A DNA stretch of 64,000 nucleotides from Balanoglossus misakiensis (taxonomy: Eukaryota; Hemichordata), in assembly GCA_040954595.2 (NCBI GenBank), contig CM082579.2:16306001-16370000 (forward strand). Direction: 5' to 3'. The translations under genes were made by a program, and so were the position numbers. The first letter of the stretch is position 1. Every line of letters starts with the position of its first letter. The notes under the pieces are model-generated. The model was not told the origin of the DNA. It ran no database searches and was given only the letters and a program-made list of their open reading frames with translations. This document shows, piece after piece, positions 9,196-18,907 of this stretch.

Positions 9196-10021
9196 TGTCA
9201 CGATATGATTTACATGGTCACCGGTCTGTGCAGTGACGACTTTTTGTTTGTGAATTCTGTTTTGTGAACGACAGTTCTGTGAATTTACATGTAGCAGACA
9301 CAAGCACATGGTGTTTACAAGTTAGAGTAGGTATCTGAGCGGGTTATTAACATATTGTAAGTGTTACATCTGTTGGGTGACATCGAGTACGCCAATCAGC
9401 TTCCGAGACCGCGTTTGAAACGGACGTGATGCAAAACTGGTCATATAAAAGGTCGATGCTTCGGGTCTTAGGGGCTCCACTCTACTTCCAGCGTTCTTCT
9501 GGTCACCGTGTGTTGCTTCGGGGTACAGAGTCACCGTCACCGTCCGTGTCCGTGTTGGTTGGGCGTGCGTTCGTCTGTTGTGCCTGCCAGTCTACCAGTC
9601 ATCGGTTGCGGGACTTCGGTCACCTACCTGCGTTTACGTCTGCATTGTCCACTCACCGTCGACCGTCTCCGAACAGTCGTGAAGCCAGCGGCTCCGTTCC
9701 AGGCCCAGGAAATCGCCGTTTCGTCGGTTGCCGGACCTTGCTCGTCCTTCGCTCGGGAACTCTGGACATTGTTCTTGTCGTGAGTTTTTGTGTGCATAAA
9801 TTTTTGTCACCCGCATTATTATAGGTAGTTCCTACAGAGGCATTTTATGTGCATAATTTTTGTATTTCGTTGTTTCTGGTGAATTACAATCTAGCTACAC
9901 CATATTTAAATGTGTACGTGTGAGCTCTTTTCTGAACAACACTCTGGCTCCCAAACACTCATTTTGGCGATACTAAATTCACGTCACAGTTGGCTAGTGT
10001 ATCACCCACCATCTTGTGACA
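9196..10021 (+). repeat. 3' LTR of Gmr1-like element
   Basis: 826 bp at a constant offset of 5724 from the 5' LTR. I found no difference between the two by eye, including overlapping frames on both strands. It is followed by the second tacag at 10022-10026. Confidence 0.93.
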
Positions 10022-10189
10022 TACAGTGAAGCAGTATTCATCTCCCGAGCTGTCTTCCACTTTATGCACAGCTTTGACAGTTTCATCCTTGTCTACCCTA
10101 TTTGCCTTGCCTTTTGATCGGTAGCATTTGGCAAAATAGTTAGGTTTGCCACACTTCCTGCATGACTTGCCTTTAGCTGGACATACTGA
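10022..10189 (-). mobile_element. Remnant of Mag/SURL-like gypsy gag, copy 1 (proximal part)
   Basis: Continues the minus-strand gag fragment after the LTR element, including the second zinc knuckle (CRKCGKPNYFAKC, where Tyr replaces the usual His). It ends at a deletion join at 10189/10190. The 798 bp corresponding to 25091-25888 of copy 2, with the gag body and LTR, is missing. Confidence 0.7.
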
Positions 10190-12640
10190 TTTGCTTTGCA
10201 TATTTAACTTAATGATCTCATTTGTTGGAATTCCCTGTCTCAAATTTTTGATGATCAGTCTCTGCCCCATTGCTCATCGTCCCAACTTTCTGATGATATA
10301 TGGATGATAGATGGGATCAAATCTTTGGTCGTGTATTTGCTACAAATGGTAGGTATTGGTTCGTGATTGAGTCTTTGCGTTGTATATTTGGGGTCGCAGT
10401 GGTATGAGTTTGGATTTATGCCAATCTTTAAGTTAAGTGTTATTTGGGTTGCCGTTGAGCATTGATGGCTTGATAAGTGGGGCTAGGGTCAATTTTGATT
10501 GGGTTTGGATTGTTTGGGCTATGATAGGTTGGGTGATGGCTAGGATTTGTGGTGGGTATAAGGTGTGGTGTAAGAGATGGAGGCATTATGGGGTCTGGTG
10601 AGGTTATTGTGAAGGAGGCCATGGTGGCTGCAGAATTCAGGGCATGCTGTAGCGGTTGAATGCATGATGATGGTAAACCACAGAGTATTGCATTGCAGTA
10701 GTCCATTTTTGATGTGATTAGAGCATGAACCAGCATCTGGCAAACTTCCTTAGTGAGGTAACGGCGAATGTGGCTGATTTGACGCAGATGGAAGAAAATT
10801 GACTTGCAAATTGCATTAATGTGCTTATTGAAAGTGTAATTGTCGTCGAATGTCACACCTATATTCCGTGCAGAATTCACAATTTGAACACAACATGATC
10901 CAATGCTCATGTGGTTTATGGGACGAGGCGAGCGGTTGAACTGAGACCTTATCAGGAGTACCTCGGGTTTGCCACCATTTAGTTGAAGTTTATTATGTGT
11001 CATCCAGGTTTTTATTTCGTGAACTGCCCTTTCCATCTTGTCTAATGTACTTATGGTGTCTAACTGGAAGAAATATTGGTATAGTTGGTTGTCATCGGCA
11101 TATTGGTGAAAATTGATGTTGTGGTGACAAATAGCTGCAGAACAAAAGTGGGCCAAGCACTGAACCGTGTGGTACTCCATATTGTAGATATTGAGGTTCT
11201 GACATTGTGCCATACAAACTGCTGTCTGTTCTTAAGATATGATGAGAACCATTGTAGTGCGATGTTGGTGATGCCCAGTTTTGATAACCTTGAGATGATT
11301 GTGTCGTGATCTATGGTATCAAACACAGAGGAGAGATCGAGGAGAACCATGAGTACACATTTACCGGCATCCAGTGCCATACAAATATTGTTGTTGACTT
11401 TAGTAAGTGCTGTTTCGGTACTGTGATCCTTTCGGTACGCTGACTGCAGTGGTTCTTGTAGTGAGTTGGTAGTCAAATATGATGTCAGTTGTTGTGCTAC
11501 AATCTTCCCGATTACTTTTGACAGGAAGGTTAGGTTTGAAACTGGTCTATAGTTCTTGAAAATGTTTTTGTCGAGCGAAGGTTTCTTGAGTATATTGGTG
11601 TGATGACTGCTATTTTAAGTTATTCAGGAACAGTTCCAGTTTTGAGTGACAAATTGATAATTGTGGCTATGATAGTGAGCAGATTACCAAGACATTGCTT
11701 ATCAAGTGCTGTAGGGATGAGATCAAGTACACGTGTTTTAGATGGAGACTGACGGGTTGGTTATAAGCTGATATGGCTGAGGAGAGGTCATTTGGAGGCT
11801 AGGACATTTGATGTATTTTGTCGAGATCATGGCTGAAACTATCAATTGAAATGGCAGATATGACGATAAGATATTTGACGTCTACTGTGTGTTGGTTTCG
11901 GAAGAGCAAGTTTTGCATTGACAGGATTGTGATCAGAGAGTTCCAAGCAGTCTACAGAGACACTCTTGATGTTAGACGCAGAGTTAGATAAGATGAGATC
12001 AAGAGTATGACCCTTTCTGTGTGTTGGTTGTTGGACCCATTGTTTCAGATTACAGGCGCTGATGATTCCATTAAATTTCTGTGTTACTGGATTCTTATCA
12101 TCTTCTAGGTGAATATTGAAATCTCCTACGATGAAGAGATTACTTGAGCAGGTGACATACTTCTCAAGTGTTGTACTGAACTCTTCCATGAACTGTGGTG
12201 CGGTGAATTTATTATTAACTGATGGTGGTGGACGGTAGGCAAGAATTATTTTCATGGAAAGTTTCTGGTGAAAAATAGTTGCTTCCGCTGCCTCAAAAGA
12301 TTTAACAGAGAGAATAGGCTTCCAAGCTGTTTATTTTAGTGCTAGCTTATGAATTTAAGCTAAGCCTCCACCGATCTTGCCAACCCCAGGTAGATGTTTG
12401 ACAGCATAGCCTGGTGGTGTACATTCAGCCATTACGTGTTCGTCACCAGATTCCTTCAACCATGTTTCAGTGAGTACAAGAATATCAATTTCTTTATCTG
12501 TGATGTAGTCTGCAATGTCTAATGATTTGCATCTAGCTGAGCGGACATTCCATGTAGAGAGTAGAAGTTCACACGTATTGTGGAAAGGGTGGATCTTTAA
12601 TACTGCATAGTCACTCTTCAATAGATATTTAGTGACTCGC
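10190..12640 (-). mobile_element. Degenerate CR1-like LINE, copy 1
   Basis: Minus-strand non-LTR retrotransposon remnant. From its 5' end: endonuclease start (12355-12621, LLSTWNVRSARC and LVLTETWL), endonuclease end (11842-12255, YRPP, GDFN, SDH), then reverse transcriptase (11060-11476, [13 protein letters not shown]; 10440-11213, YADD). Stops and frameshifts separate the pieces. Copy 1 has an extra 23-bp loss near 11132 that removes part of the [10 protein letters not shown] region. Motifs fit the CR1/L2 group; the exact clade is uncertain. It is shared by all copies, so it predates the duplication. Confidence 0.82.
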
Positions 12641-12976
12641 TAACTGTTGCGATTCGTGTGTGTGTAATTTACGTACTTCAAGTTAAATATCGCAACTAGC
12701 CGTAATGTTTGACTAGGGGGAGCACCTATACTAATGCGAGTACCAGGGATTGAAAGTTGCACCTGTATTTTGATCCCTTAGTTACCCTTATAAGTACATT
12801 TGTAGTTTAATAACCATAGTTCTATTGCAAACCATTCTTTCCGTAGTTTCTTGTTTCAAATATTGTAATCTGAATTTATTTTGATGTTTAACAGGTGTGA
12901 TTATCTGTATTTGCGGCCATTTTGAAAAAAATTGGTTGCCATGGAAACTCTTCAACAGATATTTAGTGACTCGCTA
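12613..12976. repeat. ~28-bp direct repeats flanking a 308-bp segment, copy 1
   Basis: A sequence of about 28 bp (ending ATATTTAGTGACTCGCTA) occurs at 12613-12640 and 12949-12976 with one mismatch. The segment between has no coding signal. It could be an insertion with a long target duplication at the LINE 5' end, or a local duplication. Conserved in all copies (second repeat near 28671, 45655 and 60411). Confidence 0.55.
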
Positions 12977-13091
12977 TCTGAATTTGTTCAGTACACATTA
13001 ACACACATCTGAGCCAAGTTTGGTGCTTTTATCACAAAATACACAATCGATATGAAAATTTGGGTTTTGGTGCTCCACTACCTAAGTAACA

Positions 13092-13516
13092 TTAAGGATG
13101 TACGTTCAATAAAATGGAAAGTATTGTCATTTTTTTTAATTGTGGATTTTTTTATTCTCTTTTGTATGTATAATGAAAATCCGTAATAAAATATAGGGGT
13201 CACCGCGCTTGTTTTTGAAATACAGAGCCATGAAATTGGTCGATAATAGAAGAAATCTGCTGACTCAGCATTTTTCACCAATGGTTTGTTTGTCTATGGC
13301 CAAAATTCTTAATGCAATTTATCTCAAAAAAGAGCGCGGTGACCCCTATATTTTATTTGACCAATGAATTTATATTTGCTGGACTGAGCTATGTGTAAAA
13401 TTTCGAGAAAATGACAATAGTAGAAGTTTGTTTTCTGGCGATTATCAATGTAATCCTATGGGAAAAAGACCGGACACGCAGTGTTTCCGGTTTATGTTCT
13501 GCACGTACATCCTTGA
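13092..13516. mobile_element. MITE-like element with nested inverted repeats, copy 1
   Basis: Outer inverted repeats GGATGTACGT and ACGTACATCC are flanked by TTAA on the left and TTGA on the right, suggesting a decayed piggyBac-type target. Inside, a 23-bp perfect inverted repeat containing ATAGGGGTCACCGCGC occurs at about 13187-13209 and 13334-13356. There is no transposase. Confidence 0.55.
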
Positions 13517-13578
13517 TGAAGTTTGCTGGCTAGAGGGCTCCTAAACCTCCTTAATATTTGACGTCTTCACTCCTACAG

Positions 13579-13811
13579 GACTGCGCAGCTGGAAGTTAAA
13601 GTTCAGCATGTTCTGAAGCATGCACGCTGTGTCCAGGGGTTTCATGTGTGGAACAGCCAGCCTCTCATCACCAAAACAATGCGGACTGGGATATTTTGCC
13701 AACAATGGAAGTATAGACTGTACGCCTTGTCCTGCCCCGGGTATAAGTGCCAATATGATGGTATGTCGGAGCCAGAGGTGTGTGAAGATGGATACTACAC
13801 TAATATAGATG
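13579..13811 (+). pseudogene. Broken ephrin-receptor-like exon ERL-1, copy 1
   Basis: Acceptor ctacag and donor gtgagt. Fragments of cysteine-rich GCC2/GCC3 (ephrin-receptor-like) modules are readable in three frames: DCAAGS, a stop, then ACSEACTLCPG; QCGLGYFANNG with DCTPCPA; then GYKCQYDG and CEDGYY. One in-frame stop and two frameshifts disable it in all four copies. One codon has three states: Lys in copy 1, Thr in copies 2 and 4, Ser in copy 3. Confidence 0.7.
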
Positions 13812-13860
13812 GTGAGTCAGCACTTAAAGTTTGGGCATTACTGTGTAATCTTTCACTTAA

Positions 13861-14366
13861 AGGCACGTAAGCTGTAACTTTTGGGATAATTTTCATAATA
13901 TTTGTTTAAAACTGCACTACCATTAGTCCATGCAGATGAAGGCAGTGAACTATACACAAGCATTATAAACCCTAAATATGAGTGCATATGCAAGTTTTAA
14001 CCAGATAAATAATAAAGCTTTGCCGCAAGCGATTATGGCCGCCACCCTGGGAAAATGCAAGAAACAATGAAAATGTTGCATTTCCGGTTGTGAAACTTCT
14101 TAAACAAAACATGATCTCATCCACTTGAGCTCATGGAAGTAAATGTACACCACTGAGACATCAGATTTCTATTTTTCATTGCAATATTGCACTTTTTTTT
14201 AAATTGCAGGAATTTTCGTTTTTTCTTTAATTTTTGGCCATTGTGTCATAAATAAGTGTTGAGCTTGATATATTATCATGAAATATCATTTAATAGACAT
14301 AATTAAAAGCATATATGAGATTATTTAAAACTTTAATTTTTTTATCCAGTTGCAGCTTACGTGCCT
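13861..14366. mobile_element. MITE with TTAA target duplication, copy 1
   Basis: Terminal inverted repeats AGGCACGTAAGCTG and CAGCTTACGTGCCT, extendable to 20 of 21 matches, are flanked by TTAA at 13857-13860 and 14367-14370. TTAA duplications are typical of piggyBac-type transposition. The 506-bp interior has no transposase. It lies in the ERL-1/ERL-2 intron. Confidence 0.75.
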
Positions 14367-14370
14367 TTAA

Positions 14371-14791
14371 GGCGGACGATCATCTTATGTGCATGTACGT
14401 AATTCTGTGCGTACAAACATTACGTCCAGTCCAAATATTCTGCCAATTTTACATCCAATGCATTCAAATAGTGGACTGCTTCGCTTTCATCCAGTTTTCA
14501 TGTGCATCGTATAAGTAGACTTTTGTTTTGTCCCGTCTTTTCACCAAATTTGCTCTTTTCCAAATCTCCGACACAGACTATGATCGTCACGATCTTGTCT
14601 GTTGTTAGAACAGCACACTGCCGTATGGCATTGACTGTACACAGTTTCTGTTACCAATATCTCTGGATTGGCATTTTCCTGTCCTCAATCTTTTGCCAGG
14701 GATTTTTGTCTCCCCAACCCGCGTGAGAATCCCACGTCTTTGAAGGTATGACTGTGACTATAAGATTCTATAAATCTCTGTTTATTTTCAG
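14371..14791 (+). other. Intron tail before ERL-2, copy 1
   Basis: About 420 bp without recognisable genes. Short open frames of 67-74 codons show no motif. It ends in a tttcag acceptor. Confidence 0.5.
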
Positions 14792-14922
14792 CACAAACAT
14801 CATGTGCTGATTGCCCAGCTGGTAACCAATGTCCAAATGGTAACACTGTGATTTTATGCTCGGCTGGTTATTACAGTTCGGCCTTGGACAAAGGATGTCT
14901 CGCTGTACCTCTTGCATAACAG
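14792..14922 (+). pseudogene. Ephrin-receptor-like exon ERL-2 with frameshift, copy 1
   Basis: The module reads SCADCPAGNQCPNGN, then LCSAGYYSSALDKGC. A one-base frameshift follows, so the last piece CTSCIT lies in another frame. Length is 131 bp where 132 would keep frame. The lesion is in all copies. Donor gtaaac. Confidence 0.72.
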
Positions 14923-15181
14923 GTAAACTTCTACCCACCCACCTTTATTTCCAACATCAAACATTAGGTCAGGTAATTTACTAACTGAAAAATAGGATGG
15001 GATCATTTTCTATTTCTGTATTTAAAATTTACTGATATAATATATGAATGAAAAAATGACAATTTTTCCAAATTTGAATAGACCTCTATTTATGAAAATA
15101 ATTAAAATTTGCACCAAATTTTTACAGTGGTATTCAAAGGTTAACTTGGTGTGTAAATTCTCTGTTTGATTTACAGATCAG

Positions 15182-15310
15182 CTGGTGCTGAACATTGTAC
15201 TATTTGTGAGCAAGGGTACGCCTGCATAGATCCCAGTGCATCGCAATTCAAGTGTACCAAGGGTTACGTGTCATTGGCTGGTGCAACAAACTGTACCAGA
15301 TGTACAAATG
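15182..15310 (+). CDS. Ephrin-receptor-like exon ERL-3, copy 1
   Basis: A 129-bp open exon encoding AGAEHCTICEQGYACID, then CTKGYVSLAGATNC and CTRCTNG, a GCC2/GCC3-type module. Two acceptors are possible (after 15176 or after 15181); only the second keeps phase 1-1, so I chose it. Donor gtaaga. Copy 1 has Ile where copy 2 has Thr after YAC. Confidence 0.7.
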
Positions 15311-15354
15311 GTAAGATTGTGGTACTTGTTCAGTTTGCTGTGTGATGAAACTGA

Positions 15355-15510
15355 GGGGTATGTGTGTATGCATGTATGTGTTTACAACAGATTTTCAAGT
15401 CAGTGCGACTGGGGGTATGTGTGTGTGTGTATGTATGTATGTGTTTACAACAGATTATCAACTCAGTGCGAGATCTTGCGAGACCCGGTTAGCCATGTGA
15501 GATCTCGCAG
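15355..15510. repeat. Duplicated GT-rich repeat and 10-bp hairpin, copy 1
   Basis: Two units, each a GT/ATGT run followed by GTTTACAACAGATT and CAGTGCGA, lie in tandem. GT number differs between copies. A perfect hairpin stem TGCGAGATCT / AGATCTCGCA is at 15467-15476 and 15500-15509. Equivalents are near 31077-31232, 48058-48217 and 62817-62975. Confidence 0.7.
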
Positions 15511-15689
15511 AGTCTTATGATATTCAGAACATGGTTGATTAGAAATGACGTTTAATGTCCTCCAAAGAATTTTCTACATGCCTGTATACTTGTCTCAGAA
15601 TTATGAAGTGAATCATCTCAAGTAATTTGTTATTTTAAATGACACTGTATCACAAATACATCACTAAAAACCTCATTTTCTTTAATCAG

Positions 15690-15887
15690 ATGAAATAAGT
15701 GAGGAGCCTGCACGCACATCCTGTCTTCTGTGCCCTGCTGGACAATCGTGTTCAGATCCAATGTAAGATCCGCTCGACTGTGGCAATGGTGAATATGCTA
15801 TGGAAGGCGACGGCACATGCACGCCTTGTCCAGCGGGATCCAAGTGTCCAACCATGTCACCCGTAGTGGATTGTTCAACAGTTACTG
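15690..15887 (+). pseudogene. Ephrin-receptor-like exon ERL-4 with one stop, copy 1
   Basis: A 198-bp phase 1-1 exon with two GCC2/GCC3 modules: SCLLCPAGQSCSDPM, a TAA stop, DCGNGEYAMEGDGTC, then CTPCPAGSKCPTM. Apart from the single stop, shared by every copy, the frame is open, and both splice sites are good. Confidence 0.72.
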
Positions 15888-16026
15888 GTAAGTTGGGCTG
15901 CAAATCACTCTTGTGACTTCCCTGTGTTATAGCATGGCATACACAGAAAATTAAACTGTTATGCTTATTGGAGTTGATATTGTGATGCACTTTGAAAAAC
16001 ACAATGATTCCACTGAAGAGGTATTG

Positions 16027-16068
16027 TACAGTAAAACCTGTGATTACGGACATCTCTCTAATAAGGGA
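16027..16068 (+). repeat. Transposon-end-like sequence (ACAGTAAAACCTGT type), copy 1
   Basis: The motif ACAGTAAAACCTGT followed by GGACATCTCTCTAATAAGG lies here. Its reverse complement, with small changes, is at 19898-19936. Similar ends occur in dispersed DNA transposons of marine invertebrates; the family was not identified. Confidence 0.45.
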
Positions 16069-16123
16069 TCGTTGGACCAAACCATGGTGGTAAAAATCGT
16101 TCTTTGAATTTTTTCTGTGATAG

Positions 16124-16220
16124 GTTCATACTCGCTAGGTTCGGCCACGTCCTTCTGGTTATGAATGCACAACTACAAGTGTCACACAGTGCGCTACAGG
16201 GCAGTAAAGTGCTGAAGGAG
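16124..16220 (+). pseudogene. Broken ephrin-receptor-like exon ERL-5, copy 1
   Basis: A 97-bp remnant with acceptor gatag and donor gtaagt. It reads GSYSLGSAT, then after a frameshift PSGYECTTTSVTQCATGQ, a TAA stop, and SAEGG. The first cysteine pair is missing. It is disabled in all copies. Confidence 0.65.
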
Positions 16221-16331
16221 GTAAGTCTTGAAATCCCTTTTCTTCTTGTCTCGATTTGAACATGGTTCCACAAGTTGTTTACATCACTTGTAGTTTTACA
16301 TATTTTTTGAGTTCAACAGCTAGCTATACAT

Positions 16332-16569
16332 GGTGTCCTGAGAAGTCAACCAGTATGAGAAGTCGGTCTCGGCCAGTACGAGAAGTCGGCCTGTGGGAGA
16401 GAACCCTGGTACTTTGTGTTATATATAACTGTTTCACTACGAAATGTTTCCTTGATGTACAGGAGCTGAGATATTTGTACAAATAGCCGATGAATTTTAA
16501 AACTGTCTGTTCACTTTTCATGTACGTCACCGGGGTACGTCAACATCAGTCACCTGCACTTCTTGAGCT
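16332..16569. mobile_element. Left part of element with repeated inverted arms, copy 1
   Basis: The left arm, with short GAGAAGTCGG/GGCCAGTA repeats, is present. The right arm was removed by the 1094-bp deletion ending at 16569/16570. See the complete copy at 32054-32719. Confidence 0.6.
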
Positions 16570-16982
16570 TCAAAATCACTTTCGTGGCGCATAATGTCTT
16601 GATTGTCTTGGTTCAAGAAACATTATGCGCGACTGGCCAATTTTACTGCCTTTTGTCAACACACATCCACTATGGAAATTCTCACTCCAGGCCAGATAGT
16701 GTAAATTTACATATGAGTCTACAGGTGTGCTTGAAGTCAAGTCAAGCATTTGCAAGGAACCCTCCTCCAGTACACAGGTCTTTGATTTCATGAAGGGAAG
16801 CCCTTGCCTCACAGTCACTGCCATGTGATCTATGGAGGTGTGAACAACTTGATACCAGCCTAATATAAGTTGTAGGCACAATCACTCCACACACCCTTGC
16901 CATAATTCTGCAAGGTTTTTGCCATATCTGTACTGTAGAATGAGTAGCAAGGAATAAAATGGCGTCCTTTCTTAATTTCCAG
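16570..16982 (+). other. Intron before EGF-6, copy 1
   Basis: Non-coding. A 15-bp inverted pair, GTGGCGCATAATGTC and ACATTATGCGCGAC, lies near 16584-16635. Minus-strand frames of 65-101 codons here show no motif. Equivalents start at 33386 and 50371. Confidence 0.5.
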
Positions 16983-17100
16983 TGCAAAACCCCTGTGATC
17001 CCAACCCATGTATGAATGGTGGATTTTGCCAGCAAACATCGTGCAATTTCTATTCATGCCAGTGTGTGAACTCTTACACAGGTGACATCTGTCAAACCAT
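16983..17100 (+). pseudogene. EGF-like exon EGF-6 without donor site, copy 1
   Basis: Opens after ttccag with VQNPCDPNPCMNGGFC and continues to YTGDICQTI. Cysteines match the local EGF pattern except that the second extra cysteine is Ser. No GT donor follows: the sequence runs CAAACCATAGACC where other exons have a gtaag-type site. It is probably not spliced normally. Confidence 0.65.
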
Positions 17101-18469
17101 AGACCCTAGAGAAAGAAGGGCGAGCAACTGCGGCAAAGATCAAAGGGTTTGGGGATTATCTGTATGATGATGTTTTTTTGTATATAATTAACACCCAGGA
17201 CAGTCGGACAATGACTTCCTTACTTCGGCACGTGTCGACCCCACCAGTGATACGAAAACTTGCCACCAAACTGGCACTACTGCATTTCAGCAGCCACTGC
17301 GTTTTTTTCTAAAATTCTAAAAGTATTACGATGTCTGTGCTAATTATTATGGTTTGGTGTTCGTCTGTCGGTTGAACGGTCATTTCTAGTGCCACAAGCT
17401 TCATTTAAAAATTGTAAACAAATCATCCATGTTTTTTGCATGTCCGACTGGGCACTCATATTTCTTAGTAACGCTGACACTTTTCGTAATAATTTTATGT
17501 TTGCGTGAAGCATTGAAATAAAAATTGTGGTTTAGGGGCATTTTATTTCGCAGTGCGTGAACAATAAAACAGATTTCACGAAAACAATTTGTAAACAAAC
17601 TGGGTGGATTATCATGTGTGCACTATGGCCGCCAGGCAACCCTCGGTACGGTTAGCTCACAGCCTTGTGAAATACCCGGACTGTTAGACAAAAGATGCTT
17701 GTTTTGGACGCTGTCAGACTCAGATTCAAATTCCTGTTTAACTTGTCCAGATGTGTTCCATAAATAATCGCTGCGTTCAACCACGTTGCAGTTTTCTCGT
17801 CTTCTGCGAGATGTTCTGAGGTGTTGTGATAACTTCACACAAAACACGAGACTTTGCGTTAGTTTATACACAGTTTATTTGCAAATTGGATTATTGGGAT
17901 TTATCTGGAAATAATGTATGCAAAAGAACATCATTTCAAGAAAAAAATGGAGTTGCGCGTCCTTCTTTCTCTAGGGTCCATGGTCAAACAAGTGAGTATA
18001 TACTTTCAAGACACCCTGCAAACAAACAAGCCATCTTCATTCCGTAGATCTTTTAAGCTTATTTATACATTGTAAATTTTGATGTGAAACTTTATTGGTC
18101 TTGTTGCCAAACTTCTGAAGAAATGAGGATATTGTTTTGAAGGGTATTTTATCAGTAGGTAACAAATACCATGGCCCTCCATGCAAATACCCACATGGTA
18201 AATTAAAACTGTTACAGATGTATTTGATTTCCACATATTGATTACATGTGGGATAATATTGGGTGCTGGCAGTTTCAGTAAATGAACTGCTCTTAAAAGT
18301 TGGGCGTCAGGGCACCCTTGATTTTGCCTGTTCCAAGCTAGAATAGTCTGTCCATATGAATATTTGTTCAGCAAGTTACAAGCAATCTTTTAAGTTTGGA
18401 ATGAAAAAATAGTGAAATGACTTGTGATGTTAATATGCAATTGTTGGTTGATTTACATGCAACCCCCAG
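17101..18469 (+). other. Long non-coding stretch between EGF-6 and EGF-7, copy 1
   Basis: About 1.4 kb. Minus-strand open frames at 17623-17871 (82 codons, with a basic RRRREN segment and acidic EFESESD), 17401-17598 and 18063-18374 are kept in copies 2 and 3 with few changes. None matches a family I recognise. High copy identity alone could explain their survival. Confidence 0.45.
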
Positions 18470-18592
18470 GACTCGATCAATGTTCTCCCAATCCGTGCAT
18501 GAACAACGGTATCTGTGAGCCAATCAGTGGATCGTGCAGTGCGTTTACCTGTCGCTGTCAAGGCTGTATCATTGGAATCACCTGTGACCAAG
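18470..18592 (+). CDS. EGF-like exon EGF-7, copy 1
   Basis: A 123-bp phase 1-1 exon with acceptor ccccag and donor gtaaat. It encodes a complete eight-cysteine EGF-like module beginning GLDQCSPNPCMNNGIC and ending CQGCIIGITCDQ. Spacing is C-x4-C-x5-C-x6-C-x4-C-x-C-x2-C-x5-C. It is intact in copies 1-3. Confidence 0.78.
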
Positions 18593-18907
18593 GTAAATTT
18601 ATCAGACGAGGAACTGTTTTTCCCCCCTCATACCGGTATATTTGTCATAGCTGGCAGCTATGAAATTACCTGTATATTTAGGATGTGACAAACCAAATAG
18701 GCACTTTCAGGAATTGAGTCTTTTTTGCAATTACTAAGTCCTAAACTCCCAAAAGTATAATAAGTAATTCTTATTGTTCAGTTATACATTAAGGAGGCTT
18801 AGTTATAGGAGAACCCGATAGAACCACAGCTGTAGGAATTAAGGAAATGGTCATACCCTAAAAACTTATGTCACTACTATTTATTTATTTTCATTCCATT
18901 GAAACAG

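Larger units (their letters stand above)
3472..10021 (+). mobile_element. Complete Gmr1-like Ty3/gypsy LTR retrotransposon
   Basis: A 6550-bp element with 826-bp LTRs that look identical, inverted TGTCAC/GTGACA ends, a 5-bp target duplication, a primer-binding site at 4300-4317, one open gag-pol frame and a purine tract before the 3' LTR. Pol domains run protease, integrase, reverse transcriptase, RNase H. That order defines the Gmr1 group of deuterostome Ty3/gypsy elements and is otherwise seen in Ty1/copia. It is present only in copy 1; copies 2-4 have the empty site. No envelope gene is present. Intact frame and matching LTRs indicate recent insertion. Confidence 0.93.

Noticed and set aside
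3472-10021. Endogenous retrovirus
   Set aside because: Despite the proline primer site there is no envelope frame, and the domain order is that of Gmr1-type Ty3/gypsy elements.
15760-15775. An internal donor (aatgtaag) in ERL-4 that would avoid the TAA stop
   Set aside because: Splicing there would drop the second module and no matching downstream acceptor logic is visible; the stop is better read as a lesion.
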